A stretch of DNA of 64,000 bases, taken from contig NZ_CAKMMG010000011.1 in NCBI RefSeq assembly GCF_927798115.1, positions 1 through 64,000 on the forward strand. Reading direction: 5' to 3'. Positions 34,883 to 44,038 of this stretch are shown here, in pieces. This DNA is from Paenibacillus auburnensis. GTDB lineage: Bacteria; Bacillota; Bacilli; Paenibacillales; Paenibacillaceae. Each line of letters begins with the position of its first letter. Position 1 is the stretch's first letter. A model generated the notes under the pieces. It saw nothing but the letters and a program-made list of their open reading frames with translations, did not search any database and was not told the DNA's origin. Position numbers and translations under genes: made by a program.

Positions 34883-37800
34883 ATGAAATTGGCAGTTACT
34901 CCAAGCTTGAGCTGGCTGGAAGATCCGGGTACCTTCAAGGTGAACCGGGTGGAGGCTCATTCGGACCACCGTTATTATAATAATATGGCTGAGGCAGAGG
35001 CCGGTGCGCCGATGGATATGCGCTACAGCCTGAACGGGAGCTGGAAATTCAGCTATGCGCCGAATCCGGCGAGCCGTGTAGAAGCGTTTTATAAGGAAGA
35101 CTATAATTGCACCGGCTGGGACAATATTCAGGTTCCCGGACATATTCAGCTGCAGGGCTACGGCCGGCCGCAATATGTCAATACAATGTATCCCTGGGAT
35201 GGACTGATTGATCTCCGCCCGCCGCACATCTCTCCAGAGCATAATCCGGTCGGCAGCTATGTAAAGGAATTCCGTCTGCCGGAGAATATGGAGAATGGAC
35301 CGCTCTTCATCTCCTTCCAGGGTGTGGAGTCGGCCTTCTATGTCTGGCTGAACGGCGAATTCGTCGGCTATGCCGAGGACAGCTTCACTCCATCGGAATT
35401 TGACCTGACCCCGTTTATGCGGGCAGGCAAAAACAAACTGGCCGTTGAAGTGTATCAGCGGAGTACCGGGGGCTGGCTGGAGGATCAGGATTTCTGGCGG
35501 TTCTCCGGGATTTTCCGTGAGGTCTATTTGTACACTGTTCCGAAGCTTCATATCCGTGATCTTGAGGTGCGGGCGGAGCTGGATGATACTTATACAAAAG
35601 GCAGCCTGAACGTAACCATGCGGCTGCTGGATACGCCGCAGGAAGCAGTCAGCGCTAAGCTTGAGCTGAAGGACCGGGACGGTGAAGTCCGTCTGAGCAC
35701 TGAAGGAGCCTTTAACGGACAGGAGCTTACGCTTTCCGGAGAAGTGGCAGATGTGCTGACCTGGAGTGCAGAGAATCCTTATCTCTATACGGTTTGTATC
35801 TCGCTAACCGGTGCAGACGGAGCGGTAGTGGAAGCCGTTGTGCAGAAGGCCGGCTTCCGCCGGTTCGAGATGAAAAACAAGCTGATGTGCATCAACGGCA
35901 AGCGGATTGTATTCAAAGGCGTCAACCGCCATGAATTCAACTGCCGCACAGGCCGCAACATTACCCGCGAGGATATGCTGTGGGATATTCAAACGCTGAA
36001 GAGAAGCAACATTAACGCTGTACGTACCTCGCATTATCCGAACCAGACATTATGGTATGAGCTGTGCGATGAATACGGGGTTTATGTCATCGACGAAATG
36101 AACCTGGAAACGCACGGCTCCTGGCAGAAGATGGGCGCAGTTGAGCCGTCCTGGAATATCCCGCACAATGACCCGAAATGGCATGACATCGTGCTGGACC
36201 GTGCGATTAATATGGTAGAACGGGACAAGAATCATCCGTCTATCCTGATCTGGTCATGCGGTAACGAATCCTATGCAGGCCAAGTCATTCTGGATGTGGC
36301 GAACTGGTTCCGCAGCCGGGACAACAGCCGTCTCGTTCACTATGAAGGCGTGTTCTATGACCGCAATTACAATGCGACAAGCGATATGGAGAGCCGGATG
36401 TATGCCAAGCCGGCTGACATTGAGGAATATCTGAATGCTAATCCGGAAAAGCCGTATCTCAGCTGCGAATACATGCATGCGATGGGCAATTCGGTTGGCG
36501 GCATGCATAAGTACACCGAGCTTGAAAACAAGTACCCGATGTACCAGGGCGGCTTTATCTGGGATTATATCGACCAGTCGATTCTGAAGAAGGACCGCTA
36601 TGGAAACGAGTTTTTCGCATACGGCGGCGACTTTGGCGACCGTCCGACGGATTACAGCTTCTGCGGCAACGGCATTGTTTATGCAGACCGGGAGTGGACA
36701 CCGAAGATGCAGGAGGTCAAATTCCTGTATCAGAACTACAAGCTGGAGCCGGGCCGGACAGGCATCCGGGTAATTAATGAAAGTTTGTTCGCAGGAACGG
36801 ATCATCTGGCACTGGAATACAGCCTGTACTGTGACGGCGAACTGCTTGGCAAGTGGACTGCGGAAGTTAATGCAGCACCACAGAGTGAAGTGCTGGTACC
36901 GATTGAGCTGCCACATACGGAAGGAACTCCGGGCGAATACAGTATCCAGGCTTCTCTGGTACTGAAGGAAGAAGAGCTTTGGGCCGAAGCGGGATATGAA
37001 ATTGCCTTTGGCGAATCTGTCTTTGTAGTTGAGGAGACAGTAACAGAGCAACCAGCCGGTGAACTTAAGGTTGTGGAAGGGGATGTGCAGATCGGCGTCC
37101 TCGGCGAAGGCTTCACCGTACTGTTCTCCAAGCAGGTGGGTTCACTGGTATCGCTGAACTACTATGGCCGTGAGATGATTGAGGCTCCTCCGGCTCCGCT
37201 GTTCTGGCGGGCCACAACTGACAATGACAAGGGAACCCAGCTTGGGTACCATGCCGGAGGCTGGTATGCAGCCAGCCTGGCGCGTAAATGTGTAGAGGTG
37301 AGTCTGACGCAGGAAGAGGGGAATGTTACAGTAACCTTTGACTACCGGTTCAGCATTCATGAAGAACTGGCGTTCAAGACTGCTTACACCGTCTACGGTG
37401 ATGGAACGGTCCGGGTAAGAACCCGTTATACCGGTGCTGCAGGACTTCCAGATCTGCCCATCGTGGCTTTATCCTTCAAAATGTCAGCTGACTACAGCCA
37501 GAGTGAATGGTATGCAATGGGGCCGGAAGAAAACTATATCGACCGTGCGTTCGGAGCCAGACTTGGCGTGTTCAGCCGGAAGGTGCAGGAGCTGCCGTCC
37601 AGGTATCTCGTTCCGCAGGAATCGGGTAACCGTACCGGGGTACGCCGGGTGAAGATTACCGATGAAGCGGGGATCGGCCTGCAGATCTCGGCTCCGGCAG
37701 CTGCACCGGTGGAATGTAACCTGTCTCCGTATACCGCGTTTGAGCTTGAGCATGCCGCACATCCCTTTGAGCTCCCGCCGGTTCACTACACTGTAGTGAC

Positions 37801-37936
37801 GGTAGCCGGAAGACAAATGGGTGTAGGCGGAGATGATAGCTGGGGCGCACCGGTGCATAAGGAATATACGATTCCGGCAGAGCAAACCCTTGAATATGAG
37901 TTCTTCCTTTCCAGTGTGGGAACGGGAGAGAAATAG
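34883..37936 (+). CDS. lacZ: Beta-galactosidase, GH2 (LacZ-type)
   Basis: 1017-residue cytosolic enzyme releasing galactose from beta-galactosides. Domain order is that of LacZ: sugar-binding jelly roll (about 50-220), Ig-like domain, TIM barrel (about 330-620) and C-terminal beta domains. Catalytic residues are seen as acid/base E462 in IWSCGNES and nucleophile E529 in LSCEYMHAMGNS; NLETHGSW is also conserved. The annotated ATG is only 2 nt from AAGGAGG, so the TTG two codons later (34889, 8 nt) may be the true start. No signal peptide, consistent with hydrolysis of oligosaccharides imported by the module B transporter. Confidence 0.95.
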   Translation: MKLAVTPSLSWLEDPGTFKVNRVEAHSDHRYYNNMAEAEAGAPMDMRYSLNGSWKFSYAPNPASRVEAFYKEDYNCTGWDNIQVPGHIQLQGYGRPQYVNTMYPWDGLIDLRPPHISPEHNPVGSYVKEFRLPENMENGPLFISFQGVESAFYVWLNGEFVGYAEDSFTPSEFDLTPFMRAGKNKLAVEVYQRSTGGWLEDQDFWRFSGIFREVYLYTVPKLHIRDLEVRAELDDTYTKGSLNVTMRLLDTPQEAVSAKLELKDRDGEVRLSTEGAFNGQELTLSGEVADVLTWSAENPYLYTVCISLTGADGAVVEAVVQKAGFRRFEMKNKLMCINGKRIVFKGVNRHEFNCRTGRNITREDMLWDIQTLKRSNINAVRTSHYPNQTLWYELCDEYGVYVIDEMNLETHGSWQKMGAVEPSWNIPHNDPKWHDIVLDRAINMVERDKNHPSILIWSCGNESYAGQVILDVANWFRSRDNSRLVHYEGVFYDRNYNATSDMESRMYAKPADIEEYLNANPEKPYLSCEYMHAMGNSVGGMHKYTELENKYPMYQGGFIWDYIDQSILKKDRYGNEFFAYGGDFGDRPTDYSFCGNGIVYADREWTPKMQEVKFLYQNYKLEPGRTGIRVINESLFAGTDHLALEYSLYCDGELLGKWTAEVNAAPQSEVLVPIELPHTEGTPGEYSIQASLVLKEEELWAEAGYEIAFGESVFVVEETVTEQPAGELKVVEGDVQIGVLGEGFTVLFSKQVGSLVSLNYYGREMIEAPPAPLFWRATTDNDKGTQLGYHAGGWYAASLARKCVEVSLTQEEGNVTVTFDYRFSIHEELAFKTAYTVYGDGTVRVRTRYTGAAGLPDLPIVALSFKMSADYSQSEWYAMGPEENYIDRAFGARLGVFSRKVQELPSRYLVPQESGNRTGVRRVKITDEAGIGLQISAPAAAPVECNLSPYTAFELEHAAHPFELPPVHYTVVTVAGRQMGVGGDDSWGAPVHKEYTIPAEQTLEYEFFLSSVGTGEK

Positions 37937-37962
37937 CGTATTAAGCGTATTTTAAGAACCAC

Positions 37963-38011
37963 AAACCGGTCTTGGTCCTGAATTGCAGGGGACTAAGACC
38001 GGTTTTGTTTT
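37963..38011 (+). terminator. Module B terminator
   Basis: Sixteen-pair stem from AAACCGGTCTT to AAGACCGGTTT (one G-U pair), followed by TTTTGTTTT. Confidence 0.9.
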
Positions 38012-38037
38012 ACAGGTAATTATAACCATGTTAAATT
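38009..38037 (+). promoter_or_regulatory. Promoter of the riboswitch transcript
   Basis: TTTACA (38009-38014), 17 nt, TAAATT (38032-38037). The inferred start near 38044 is about 40 nt before the riboswitch aptamer. A short GGGAC-AA-GTCCC hairpin follows at once. Confidence 0.45.
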
Positions 38038-38085
38038 ATTAAAGGGACAAGTCCCGCAAGTTAAATCCAATAATCGAAATGTCCG

Positions 38086-38176
38086 CGTTAAAGGTAAAAT
38101 CCCCGAAAGAGGATGACACAAAGCCATGGGTCTAAAGCTCCTGGATAGAGAGCCATGATCGCCAGGCTGCATAGGG
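38086..38176 (+). ncRNA. c-di-GMP-I (GEMM) riboswitch
   Basis: Matches the conserved GEMM pattern: GGTAAAA before a GAAA-capped hairpin (ATCC-CCGAAAGA-GGAT), GACACAAAGCC (consensus GACGCAAAGCC), GGGTCTAAAG, then ATGATCGCCAGGCTGC (consensus G-x-GCCGGG-x-UGCC). Boundaries are approximate. Downstream, CCC-GAAA-GGG (about 38199-38208) covers the Shine-Dalgarno of the next gene, so translational control is plausible. Confidence 0.85.
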
Positions 38177-38215
38177 ATATCTATGATTAACGCAAGGACC
38201 CGAAAGGGGAACTAC

Positions 38216-39115
38216 ATGAAGAAGGTTTCAAAAACAGTAGGTACAATTATGGCTGCGGGAGCATTATTGCTGTCCGGAACGGCGGGCTGGATGCCTGGTC
38301 CTGAAGTAGCCTCAGCAGCAACAACAGCTGCCAAACCGCCTACCGTGGATCAAGTCATCAGCAAAGTAACGGCAACCGCCAAAACGCTGAAGAATTTCCA
38401 CCTGGATGTCATCAAGAAACAGGATATTCAGACAGGCGGAGTGAAGGTCAGCAACACCAACACTCTGAAGCTGGATATCAGCCGTCTGCCGAATTTTGCC
38501 GCAGCAGGCAGCGTGGATATCAGTTTACTGGAAACATCCTACGATTTATATGCTAATGACAAGGAATTCTATTATCTTGTAGACGGCAGTGAGCTTCTTG
38601 CTGATTCTGAGGATACAGCCGCAGATACCGGAGAAGACGAAGCGGTTAGCAGCTCTGATGCAGTAACGGACGGCGACGGAGAGCCGATTGATCCTGAGGC
38701 ACAGTATTGGCTTGGACTGGAGAAGCAGGAATGGGAAGCTTTTTATTCCAAAGCCCAATATGATCCTGCATCAATGCTGAATTCGGTCAAAAATGTTAAA
38801 AAGTCGATGAAAGTCACGACTGTCGGCACCCAGACCGTTCTGCAGTTTACGGTAACCGATCCCGCAGCGGCTAAGGCAATCATTGCACTCTATGATCAGG
38901 AAAATCTCTGGGACGGTGAAACGCTGTTGCCGAAAAGCGCGACCTGGAAATTATTCCTCAACACCAAGACCTGGCAGACAGAAAAGCTGACCGTTGATCT
39001 AAGTTATGCGCTGGCTGCGGACGGAACAAAGGATACATATACCACAAAAATTGAAGCTAAATATTCTAAGAACAACAAGGTTACACCGATTACAAAACCT
39101 GCTGAACTAGAATAA
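38216..39115 (+). CDS. Secreted LolA-like protein of unknown function under c-di-GMP control
   Basis: 299-residue exported protein: signal peptide (about 1-34, ending VASAA), then about 260 residues rich in beta strands, with helical start VDQVISKVTATAKTLKNFHLDV. The pattern recalls LolA/LppX-like lipid-carrier folds and DUF6612-type Bacillota proteins, but I cannot confirm the family. An acidic insertion rich in Asp/Glu/Ala/Ser lies at about 135-165. The ATG at 38216 follows AAAGGGGA. The c-di-GMP riboswitch in its leader suggests a role tied to biofilm, motility or surface change. Confidence 0.75.
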   Translation: MKKVSKTVGTIMAAGALLLSGTAGWMPGPEVASAATTAAKPPTVDQVISKVTATAKTLKNFHLDVIKKQDIQTGGVKVSNTNTLKLDISRLPNFAAAGSVDISLLETSYDLYANDKEFYYLVDGSELLADSEDTAADTGEDEAVSSSDAVTDGDGEPIDPEAQYWLGLEKQEWEAFYSKAQYDPASMLNSVKNVKKSMKVTTVGTQTVLQFTVTDPAAAKAIIALYDQENLWDGETLLPKSATWKLFLNTKTWQTEKLTVDLSYALAADGTKDTYTTKIEAKYSKNNKVTPITKPAELE

Positions 39116-39133
39116 TAGACATTTGAGAGCATG

Positions 39134-39167
39134 AGACACCCGGGCATAGCCCGGGTGTCTTTTTTTG
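39134..39167 (+). terminator. Terminator of the riboswitch-controlled gene
   Basis: AGACACCCGGGC-ATAG-CCCGGGTGTCT stem followed by TTTTTTT. Confidence 0.93.
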
Positions 39168-39221
39168 TCTAATAGGGAGTGAAATCCAAAAATAGTGGAA
39201 TTTCTCCCAATGGTAGGTGAC

Positions 39222-39250
39222 TTATGTCCGGGATCCCTAGGTTCTATAAT
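39222..39250 (+). promoter_or_regulatory. Candidate promoter of module C
   Basis: TATAAT at 39245-39250 with a weak TTATGT at 17 nt spacing (39222-39227), about 50 bp before the binding-protein gene. Confidence 0.4.
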
Positions 39251-39303
39251 ATGAATGCGGTTACATAAAACCGAGTGATTAAGAAAAAAAGGGGAGGCAA
39301 AGT

Positions 39304-40716
39304 ATGAAAAGTATGAAACGTGTTTTAGTAGGAATCTCCACATTGCTCGTGATGTCATCTGCTCTCGCAGCGTGCGGCGGTAACTCAAATTCAAACTCGA
39401 ACTCAAACGCATCAAGCCCAACTACAGCCCCAGCTGCAAGCGCTACCGAAGCTCCGGCAAAGAGCAATGGTGAGAAAGTCACCATCAATCTCTGGAGTTT
39501 CACGGATGAGATTCCGAACATGACCAAGAAGTATTTGGAAGTCCATCCTGATGCGAATGTGGAGTTCAAAACTACAGTGATCGCTACCACCGATGGCGCC
39601 TATCAGCCGGCTCTTGACCAGGCCCTGGCCGCTGGCGGTAAAGATGCCCCAGATATTTATGCCGCTGAATCGGCATTCGTGCTCAAGTATACACAAGGCG
39701 ACGCTTCCAGTTATGCCGCTAATTATGCTGACCTGGGCCTTGATGACCAGATGGTTAAGGATGCGGGCATCGCCCAATACTCCGTAGATATCGGCAGTAA
39801 AGACGGACAGCTGAAGGGGCTTGGCTACCAGGCGACTGGCGGTGCCTTTATCTATCGCCGTTCGATTGCCAAGGAAGTATTCGGAACAGACGATCCGGCT
39901 ACAATCAAAACTGAAGTTGGACCCGGCTGGGATAAATTCTTCGATGCAGCTGCTAAGCTGAAAGCTAAAGGATACGGCATTGTTTCCGGCGACGGAGACA
40001 TCTGGCACCCGATTGAAAACAGTTCCGACAAGGGCTGGCTTGTAGACGGCAAGCTCCATATTGATCCTAAGCGCGAAGAGTTCCTTGATCTCTCCAAAAA
40101 GCTGAAAGACAATGGCTATCATAATGATACGACAGACTGGACAGAAGCCTGGTACGCGGATATGTCCGGTACCGGCGCACAGCCGATCTTTGGCTTCTTC
40201 GGTCCGGCTTGGCTCATTAACTACGTAATGAACGGTCAAGTGAAAGACACCAATGGTGACTGGGCTGTAACTGAGCCGCCAACAGGCTTCTTCTGGGGAG
40301 GCACCTGGTTGCTTGCCAGCCAAGAAGCTGCTAAGGATGAAGCCAAGAAACAAGCGGTTGCCGACTTTATTAAATGGGTTACACTCGATACTTCCGAAAC
40401 AGGCCTCCAATATTACTGGGCTAACGGCACTATGAAGGAAGGCGAGCAAGGCACGAAGGATAGCGTAGCTTCCTCCGTAGTCATGGGCAAATCCAATGGT
40501 GAAGTTCCACTGCTCGGCGGACAGAATATGTTCGATGTCTTCGTACCAGCTAATGCTAACGCTTCAGGTAAGAACTTGACCCAATACGACGAAACAATCA
40601 ATAAGCTCTGGCGTGATCAAGTACGTGAATACACAGCAGGTAAAAAGTCACGTGATAAAGCAATCGAAACCTTCAAACAGCAAGTTAAAGACCAGCTTAA
40701 CATTGAAAGCGAATAA
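39304..40716 (+). CDS. Sugar-binding lipoprotein, family 1 (module C)
   Basis: 470-residue lipoprotein: signal peptide with lipobox ALAAC (C24), an alternating Asn-Ser tract, a Thr/Ala/Pro linker and a MalE-like bilobal domain beginning VTINLWSFTDEIPNM. The ATG at 39304 has GGGGAGG at 6 nt. It precedes two permeases as a CUT1 importer without a local two-component system or enzyme, so the ligand cannot be inferred beyond an oligosaccharide. Confidence 0.93.
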   Translation: MKSMKRVLVGISTLLVMSSALAACGGNSNSNSNSNASSPTTAPAASATEAPAKSNGEKVTINLWSFTDEIPNMTKKYLEVHPDANVEFKTTVIATTDGAYQPALDQALAAGGKDAPDIYAAESAFVLKYTQGDASSYAANYADLGLDDQMVKDAGIAQYSVDIGSKDGQLKGLGYQATGGAFIYRRSIAKEVFGTDDPATIKTEVGPGWDKFFDAAAKLKAKGYGIVSGDGDIWHPIENSSDKGWLVDGKLHIDPKREEFLDLSKKLKDNGYHNDTTDWTEAWYADMSGTGAQPIFGFFGPAWLINYVMNGQVKDTNGDWAVTEPPTGFFWGGTWLLASQEAAKDEAKKQAVADFIKWVTLDTSETGLQYYWANGTMKEGEQGTKDSVASSVVMGKSNGEVPLLGGQNMFDVFVPANANASGKNLTQYDETINKLWRDQVREYTAGKKSRDKAIETFKQQVKDQLNIESE

Positions 40717-40726
40717 GCGGTAGCAG

Positions 40727-40754
40727 AAGGGGCGGGCGAGTTTTCCCGCCCCTT
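40727..40754 (+). terminator. Intercistronic hairpin after the module C binding protein
   Basis: Perfect 10-bp stem AAGGGGCGGG / CCCGCCCCTT, 8-nt loop, no T run behind it. Same position as the hairpin at 33061, probably mRNA protection or partial attenuation rather than full termination. Confidence 0.6.
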
Positions 40755-40778
40755 AATATCCATTAATGAGGTGAGAGC

Positions 40779-41747
40779 ATGCGCCGCAAAGGTGTCAACT
40801 ATTCGAAATTTGGCTATATTTTTACCTTTCCGTTCGTCCTGGCATTCCTGATTTTCTCGTTGTATCCCATTTTATATACAGCATTTATCGGATTCACCAA
40901 TATGCAGGGACTCATACCGAAGCCAATCCATATTCTAGATAATCCTTTTCAGAACTTCAAAGATCTCCTGTTTGATAACGCTTCGTTCAGGAAGTCTCTG
41001 ATCAACACCGGACTGCTGTGGATTATTAACTTTATTCCCCAGATTGTCCTCGCGCTTCTGCTTACTGCATGGTTTACGAACGCGCGTCTTAACATCAAGG
41101 GAAAAGGCCTGTTTAAGGTTCTGCTCTATATGCCTAATATTATCACTGCGAGTACAATCGCCGTGCTGTTCAGCACTTTGTTTGCCTATCCGATGGGCCC
41201 TGTGAACAGTTTATTTGATATGATGGGATGGTCCCACGCTCCGATTAATTTTCTGCAGGATAAGTCAACGGCAAGGGGAATTGTAGGATTCATTCAATTC
41301 TGGATGTGGTACGGCAACACGATGATCATTCTTATTGCGGGCGTAATGGGTATCAATCCCGCGCTCTTCGAATCTGCGGCAATTGATGGCGCTAACGGGT
41401 TCCAGACCTTCTTCCGCATCACGCTGCCAAGCCTGCGGACGATATTGTTGTTCACATTGATTACATCCATGGTCGGTGGTTTGACTATGTTTGATATTCC
41501 GCAACTGTTCCTTGCAGGCGGACCGGATGACTCTACCCTTACCACTTCTATGTTTATCTACGGGCAAGCGTTCAAGGGCAGCTATCTGTATAACCGCGCT
41601 GCAGCAGCGAGCATGATCATGTTCATAATCTCGGGGGTTCTATCAGGATTCCTGTTCTACCTGATGCGTGACCGTGATGAAGCTAAGTTGAAAAAAGCGC
41701 AAAAAAGCTATAGAAAAGCTGCCAAAGCAGCCGTAAGGGAGGTGTAG
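40779..41747 (+). CDS. MalF-type sugar ABC permease (module C)
   Basis: 322-residue permease with six transmembrane helices, EAA loop LFESAAIDGANGFQTFFRITL and a basic C-terminus. The ATG has GAGGTGAG upstream. Three bases separate it from the partner permease. Confidence 0.93.
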   Translation: MRRKGVNYSKFGYIFTFPFVLAFLIFSLYPILYTAFIGFTNMQGLIPKPIHILDNPFQNFKDLLFDNASFRKSLINTGLLWIINFIPQIVLALLLTAWFTNARLNIKGKGLFKVLLYMPNIITASTIAVLFSTLFAYPMGPVNSLFDMMGWSHAPINFLQDKSTARGIVGFIQFWMWYGNTMIILIAGVMGINPALFESAAIDGANGFQTFFRITLPSLRTILLFTLITSMVGGLTMFDIPQLFLAGGPDDSTLTTSMFIYGQAFKGSYLYNRAAAASMIMFIISGVLSGFLFYLMRDRDEAKLKKAQKSYRKAAKAAVREV

Positions 41748-41750
41748 TTC

Positions 41751-42605
41751 ATGGGAAAAATTCAGAAGAGCAGTTCCGTTAACCAAAAAATAAGCAAGAC
41801 GATCATTTATATCATCTGCATCTTTTTGGCAGTGCTCAGCATACTTCCATTCTGGATCATGTTTGTCAATGCCACGCGCTCTACACCAGAAATCCAAAGC
41901 GGCCTTTCATTGCTTCCTTCGTCCCACTTGATGAGCAATCTGCAGGTACTGCTCGACAAAAGCTTTGATCCGCTTCAAGGATTTCTAAATTCATTGATTA
42001 TTTCCACCTTTGCAACGCTTTGCACAGTCTATTTCTCGTCTTTGGCCGCCTATGGACTGGTGACCTATAACTGGAAGCTGCGCAAGCCATTCTTTACTTT
42101 CATCATTTGCGTCATGATGATTCCATCCCAGGCCAGCGCAATCGGCTTCTATCAGTTCATGTATAAACTGCATTGGACCAATAGCTTCCTTCCGCTGATT
42201 CTGCCCGCGATTGCAGCACCCGCGGTAGTATTCTTTATGCGCCAATATCTGCTGGCAACACTGTCGCTCGAGATTGTAGAAGCATCGCGCGTAGACGGCT
42301 CGGGTGAATTCAAGACCTTCAACCGGATTATCCTGCCGCTGATGATGCCGGCCGTAGCGACACAAGCGATCTTTGCTTTTGTGGCCAACTGGAACAACCT
42401 GTTCATGCCGCTGATCCTGTTGACTCAGAAGGAAAAATATACAATGCCAATTATGGTCAGCCTGCTTCGCGGTGATATCTACAAGACAGAGTTCGGATCG
42501 ATCTATATGGGTCTGGCTTTGACGTCTTTACCGCTGTTCATCGTGTACTTCCTGTTATCCCGGTATATTATTGCGGGTGTAGCACTCGGAGGCGTTAAAG
42601 AATAA
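41751..42605 (+). CDS. MalG-type sugar ABC permease (module C)
   Basis: 284-residue partner permease with EAA loop IVEASRVDGSGEFKTFNRIIL and C-terminal SRYIIAGVALGGVKE. The start follows GGAGGTG inside the 3' end of the preceding gene. Last gene of module C. Confidence 0.93.
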   Translation: MGKIQKSSSVNQKISKTIIYIICIFLAVLSILPFWIMFVNATRSTPEIQSGLSLLPSSHLMSNLQVLLDKSFDPLQGFLNSLIISTFATLCTVYFSSLAAYGLVTYNWKLRKPFFTFIICVMMIPSQASAIGFYQFMYKLHWTNSFLPLILPAIAAPAVVFFMRQYLLATLSLEIVEASRVDGSGEFKTFNRIILPLMMPAVATQAIFAFVANWNNLFMPLILLTQKEKYTMPIMVSLLRGDIYKTEFGSIYMGLALTSLPLFIVYFLLSRYIIAGVALGGVKE

Positions 42606-42644
42606 CAGCCGGGCAGCGATACAGTTTTCTTGACGGATTCAAAT

Positions 42645-42699
42645 AAATAGAGGAATCTGCATATTAAATCCTACTTAATATGCAGATTCCTCTATTTTT
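42645..42699. terminator. Bidirectional terminator between module C and the serine hydrolase
   Basis: Perfect 23-bp inverted repeat from AAATAGAGGAATCTG to CAGATTCCTCTATTT around a 7-nt loop. It has a T run in both directions and lies 2 bp from the hydrolase stop codon. Confidence 0.92.
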
Positions 42700-42701
42700 A
42701 T

Positions 42702-43865
42702 TTACCCATGCAAACCCGCATAGACTGCTTCACACAGATCCGTTGTGAATTTGCCTGACATTCCTTCAAGTGCTGTATTGGTGAAGGCTACAACGCTAAG
42801 TTCTTTGATGGGATCAACAAACCAGGAGTGCCCGTAGGTCCCGCCCATTCGCCATGTTCCCGTGGATTCCGGAGTATGGGCTGCTGCAGGGTCTTTAAGC
42901 ACCGTAAAGCCTAAGCCAAAGCCTCTTCCCGGCCAATACGGCATTTCGAGCTCGCCAATTTGGTTGGTGGTCATTTTTGTGACGATTGACTTTGGCAGAA
43001 TGGGGGCGCCTCCTAGCCGCAGCGTTTCCAGCAATTTCAGGAAGTCTCCGGCACTTCCAACCATCCCGGCTCCGCCTGAAGCATAAGCAAGATTATGTTT
43101 AGCACGGTCCGGTGCAAGGCGGAAACCGGCTGTCTCTTCAATAAAAGGCACGGTGTCATAGTTATCAGCCAGGCGGCGGGGTTCGTCTGGGCCATCCGCA
43201 TATGCCGCGGTTAACCTGTTGTTGTCTACGGCTGCAAAACTAGTGTCACTCATATGAAGCGGTTGAGTGATAAGCAGCTCTACGGCTTCACTCAGCGGCA
43301 TTCCCGCAGCCTTTTCGATAATGGCTCCAAGGACATCCGTTGCAATGGAATACCTCCACAAACTTCCCGGTTCATACAACAGCGGCACCGATGCGAGCCG
43401 CCGGAGATTCTCTTCAAGGGTGATTCCGGCAATGTCCATACCGTCCGACACGCCGGCCAGCTCATAGGTTCCTTGTTCTTCCTGAAAGAAGCGGTAAGTT
43501 AACCCAGCCGTATGAGTCATTAAGTGTTGAATCGTCATAGCCGCTCCCCGTCCATCCGGCAGCTTCGGGCTGAAGGCAGGCAGCCATTTCACCACAGGGT
43601 CCTCCAGAAGCAGAATTCCTTGCGACACTAAGCTAAGTGCAGCGGTTGATACAATCGGCTTGGTTACAGATGCATAGCGAAACAGGGCATTTTCATGCAT
43701 AGGACGGTTCTGTTCCCGATCTGCTAAACCGGCAGCACGGCAGTACACCAACTGCCCTTTTAAAGCTATTAGAACAACAGTGCCTACAATTCTTTTCCCG
43801 GCAATTGTCCGTTCGATGACTTGATCTACATAATGATGTGAAAAATTAACCTCGCTGGTACTCAT
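42702..43865 (-). CDS. Serine hydrolase of the beta-lactamase/EstB family
   Basis: 387-residue class C beta-lactamase-fold hydrolase with the nucleophile motif S66-V-T-K69 in YASVTKP, the HTAG segment typical of these esterases near residue 120, YSIA in place of the YxN motif (about 180) and a C-terminal HSWFVDP in the KTG position. No clear signal peptide, so an intracellular esterase or peptidase-like role is more likely than beta-lactam resistance. The ATG at 43865 is 11 nt from GGAGG; the TTG at 43874 is too close to it. Divergent from the Lrp-type regulator. Confidence 0.85.
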   Translation of the reverse strand: MSTSEVNFSHHYVDQVIERTIAGKRIVGTVVLIALKGQLVYCRAAGLADREQNRPMHENALFRYASVTKPIVSTAALSLVSQGILLLEDPVVKWLPAFSPKLPDGRGAAMTIQHLMTHTAGLTYRFFQEEQGTYELAGVSDGMDIAGITLEENLRRLASVPLLYEPGSLWRYSIATDVLGAIIEKAAGMPLSEAVELLITQPLHMSDTSFAAVDNNRLTAAYADGPDEPRRLADNYDTVPFIEETAGFRLAPDRAKHNLAYASGGAGMVGSAGDFLKLLETLRLGGAPILPKSIVTKMTTNQIGELEMPYWPGRGFGLGFTVLKDPAAAHTPESTGTWRMGGTYGHSWFVDPIKELSVVAFTNTALEGMSGKFTTDLCEAVYAGLHG

Positions 43866-43939
43866 GGTCTTCAAATCCTCCCTTGTAGTGCTTACTTGAT
43901 TCTTTAGAGTAAGTGTGGTTAATTATATTCATATTTTTA

Positions 43940-44010
43940 GCTTCTTTACATAAGCCATTTAAGGTAATATGAATTTAACTGGTATGGATTTAAAGGTATT
44001 TTCCTGAAAT
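43940..44010. promoter_or_regulatory. Candidate operator region shared with the MFS exporter
   Basis: Holds TATGGATTTAAAGGTATTTT, closely matching TATGGGATTAAAGGTATATT at 45842-45861 upstream of the MFS gene, plus a related half-copy ATTTAAGGTAATATGAAT just before it. It lies between the divergent hydrolase and Lrp-type genes, where such regulators usually bind. Confidence 0.4.
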
Positions 44011-44038
44011 ATCTTTGAAATTTAAGGGGGAGATGAAA

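Noticed and set aside
39412-40449. 345-codon minus-strand ORF opposite the module C binding protein
   Set aside because: Antisense shadow; the plus strand holds a complete lipoprotein with lipobox.
42702-43865. Beta-lactam resistance gene
   Set aside because: The SxxK hydrolase has no clear signal peptide and esterase-like features; resistance is not supported.
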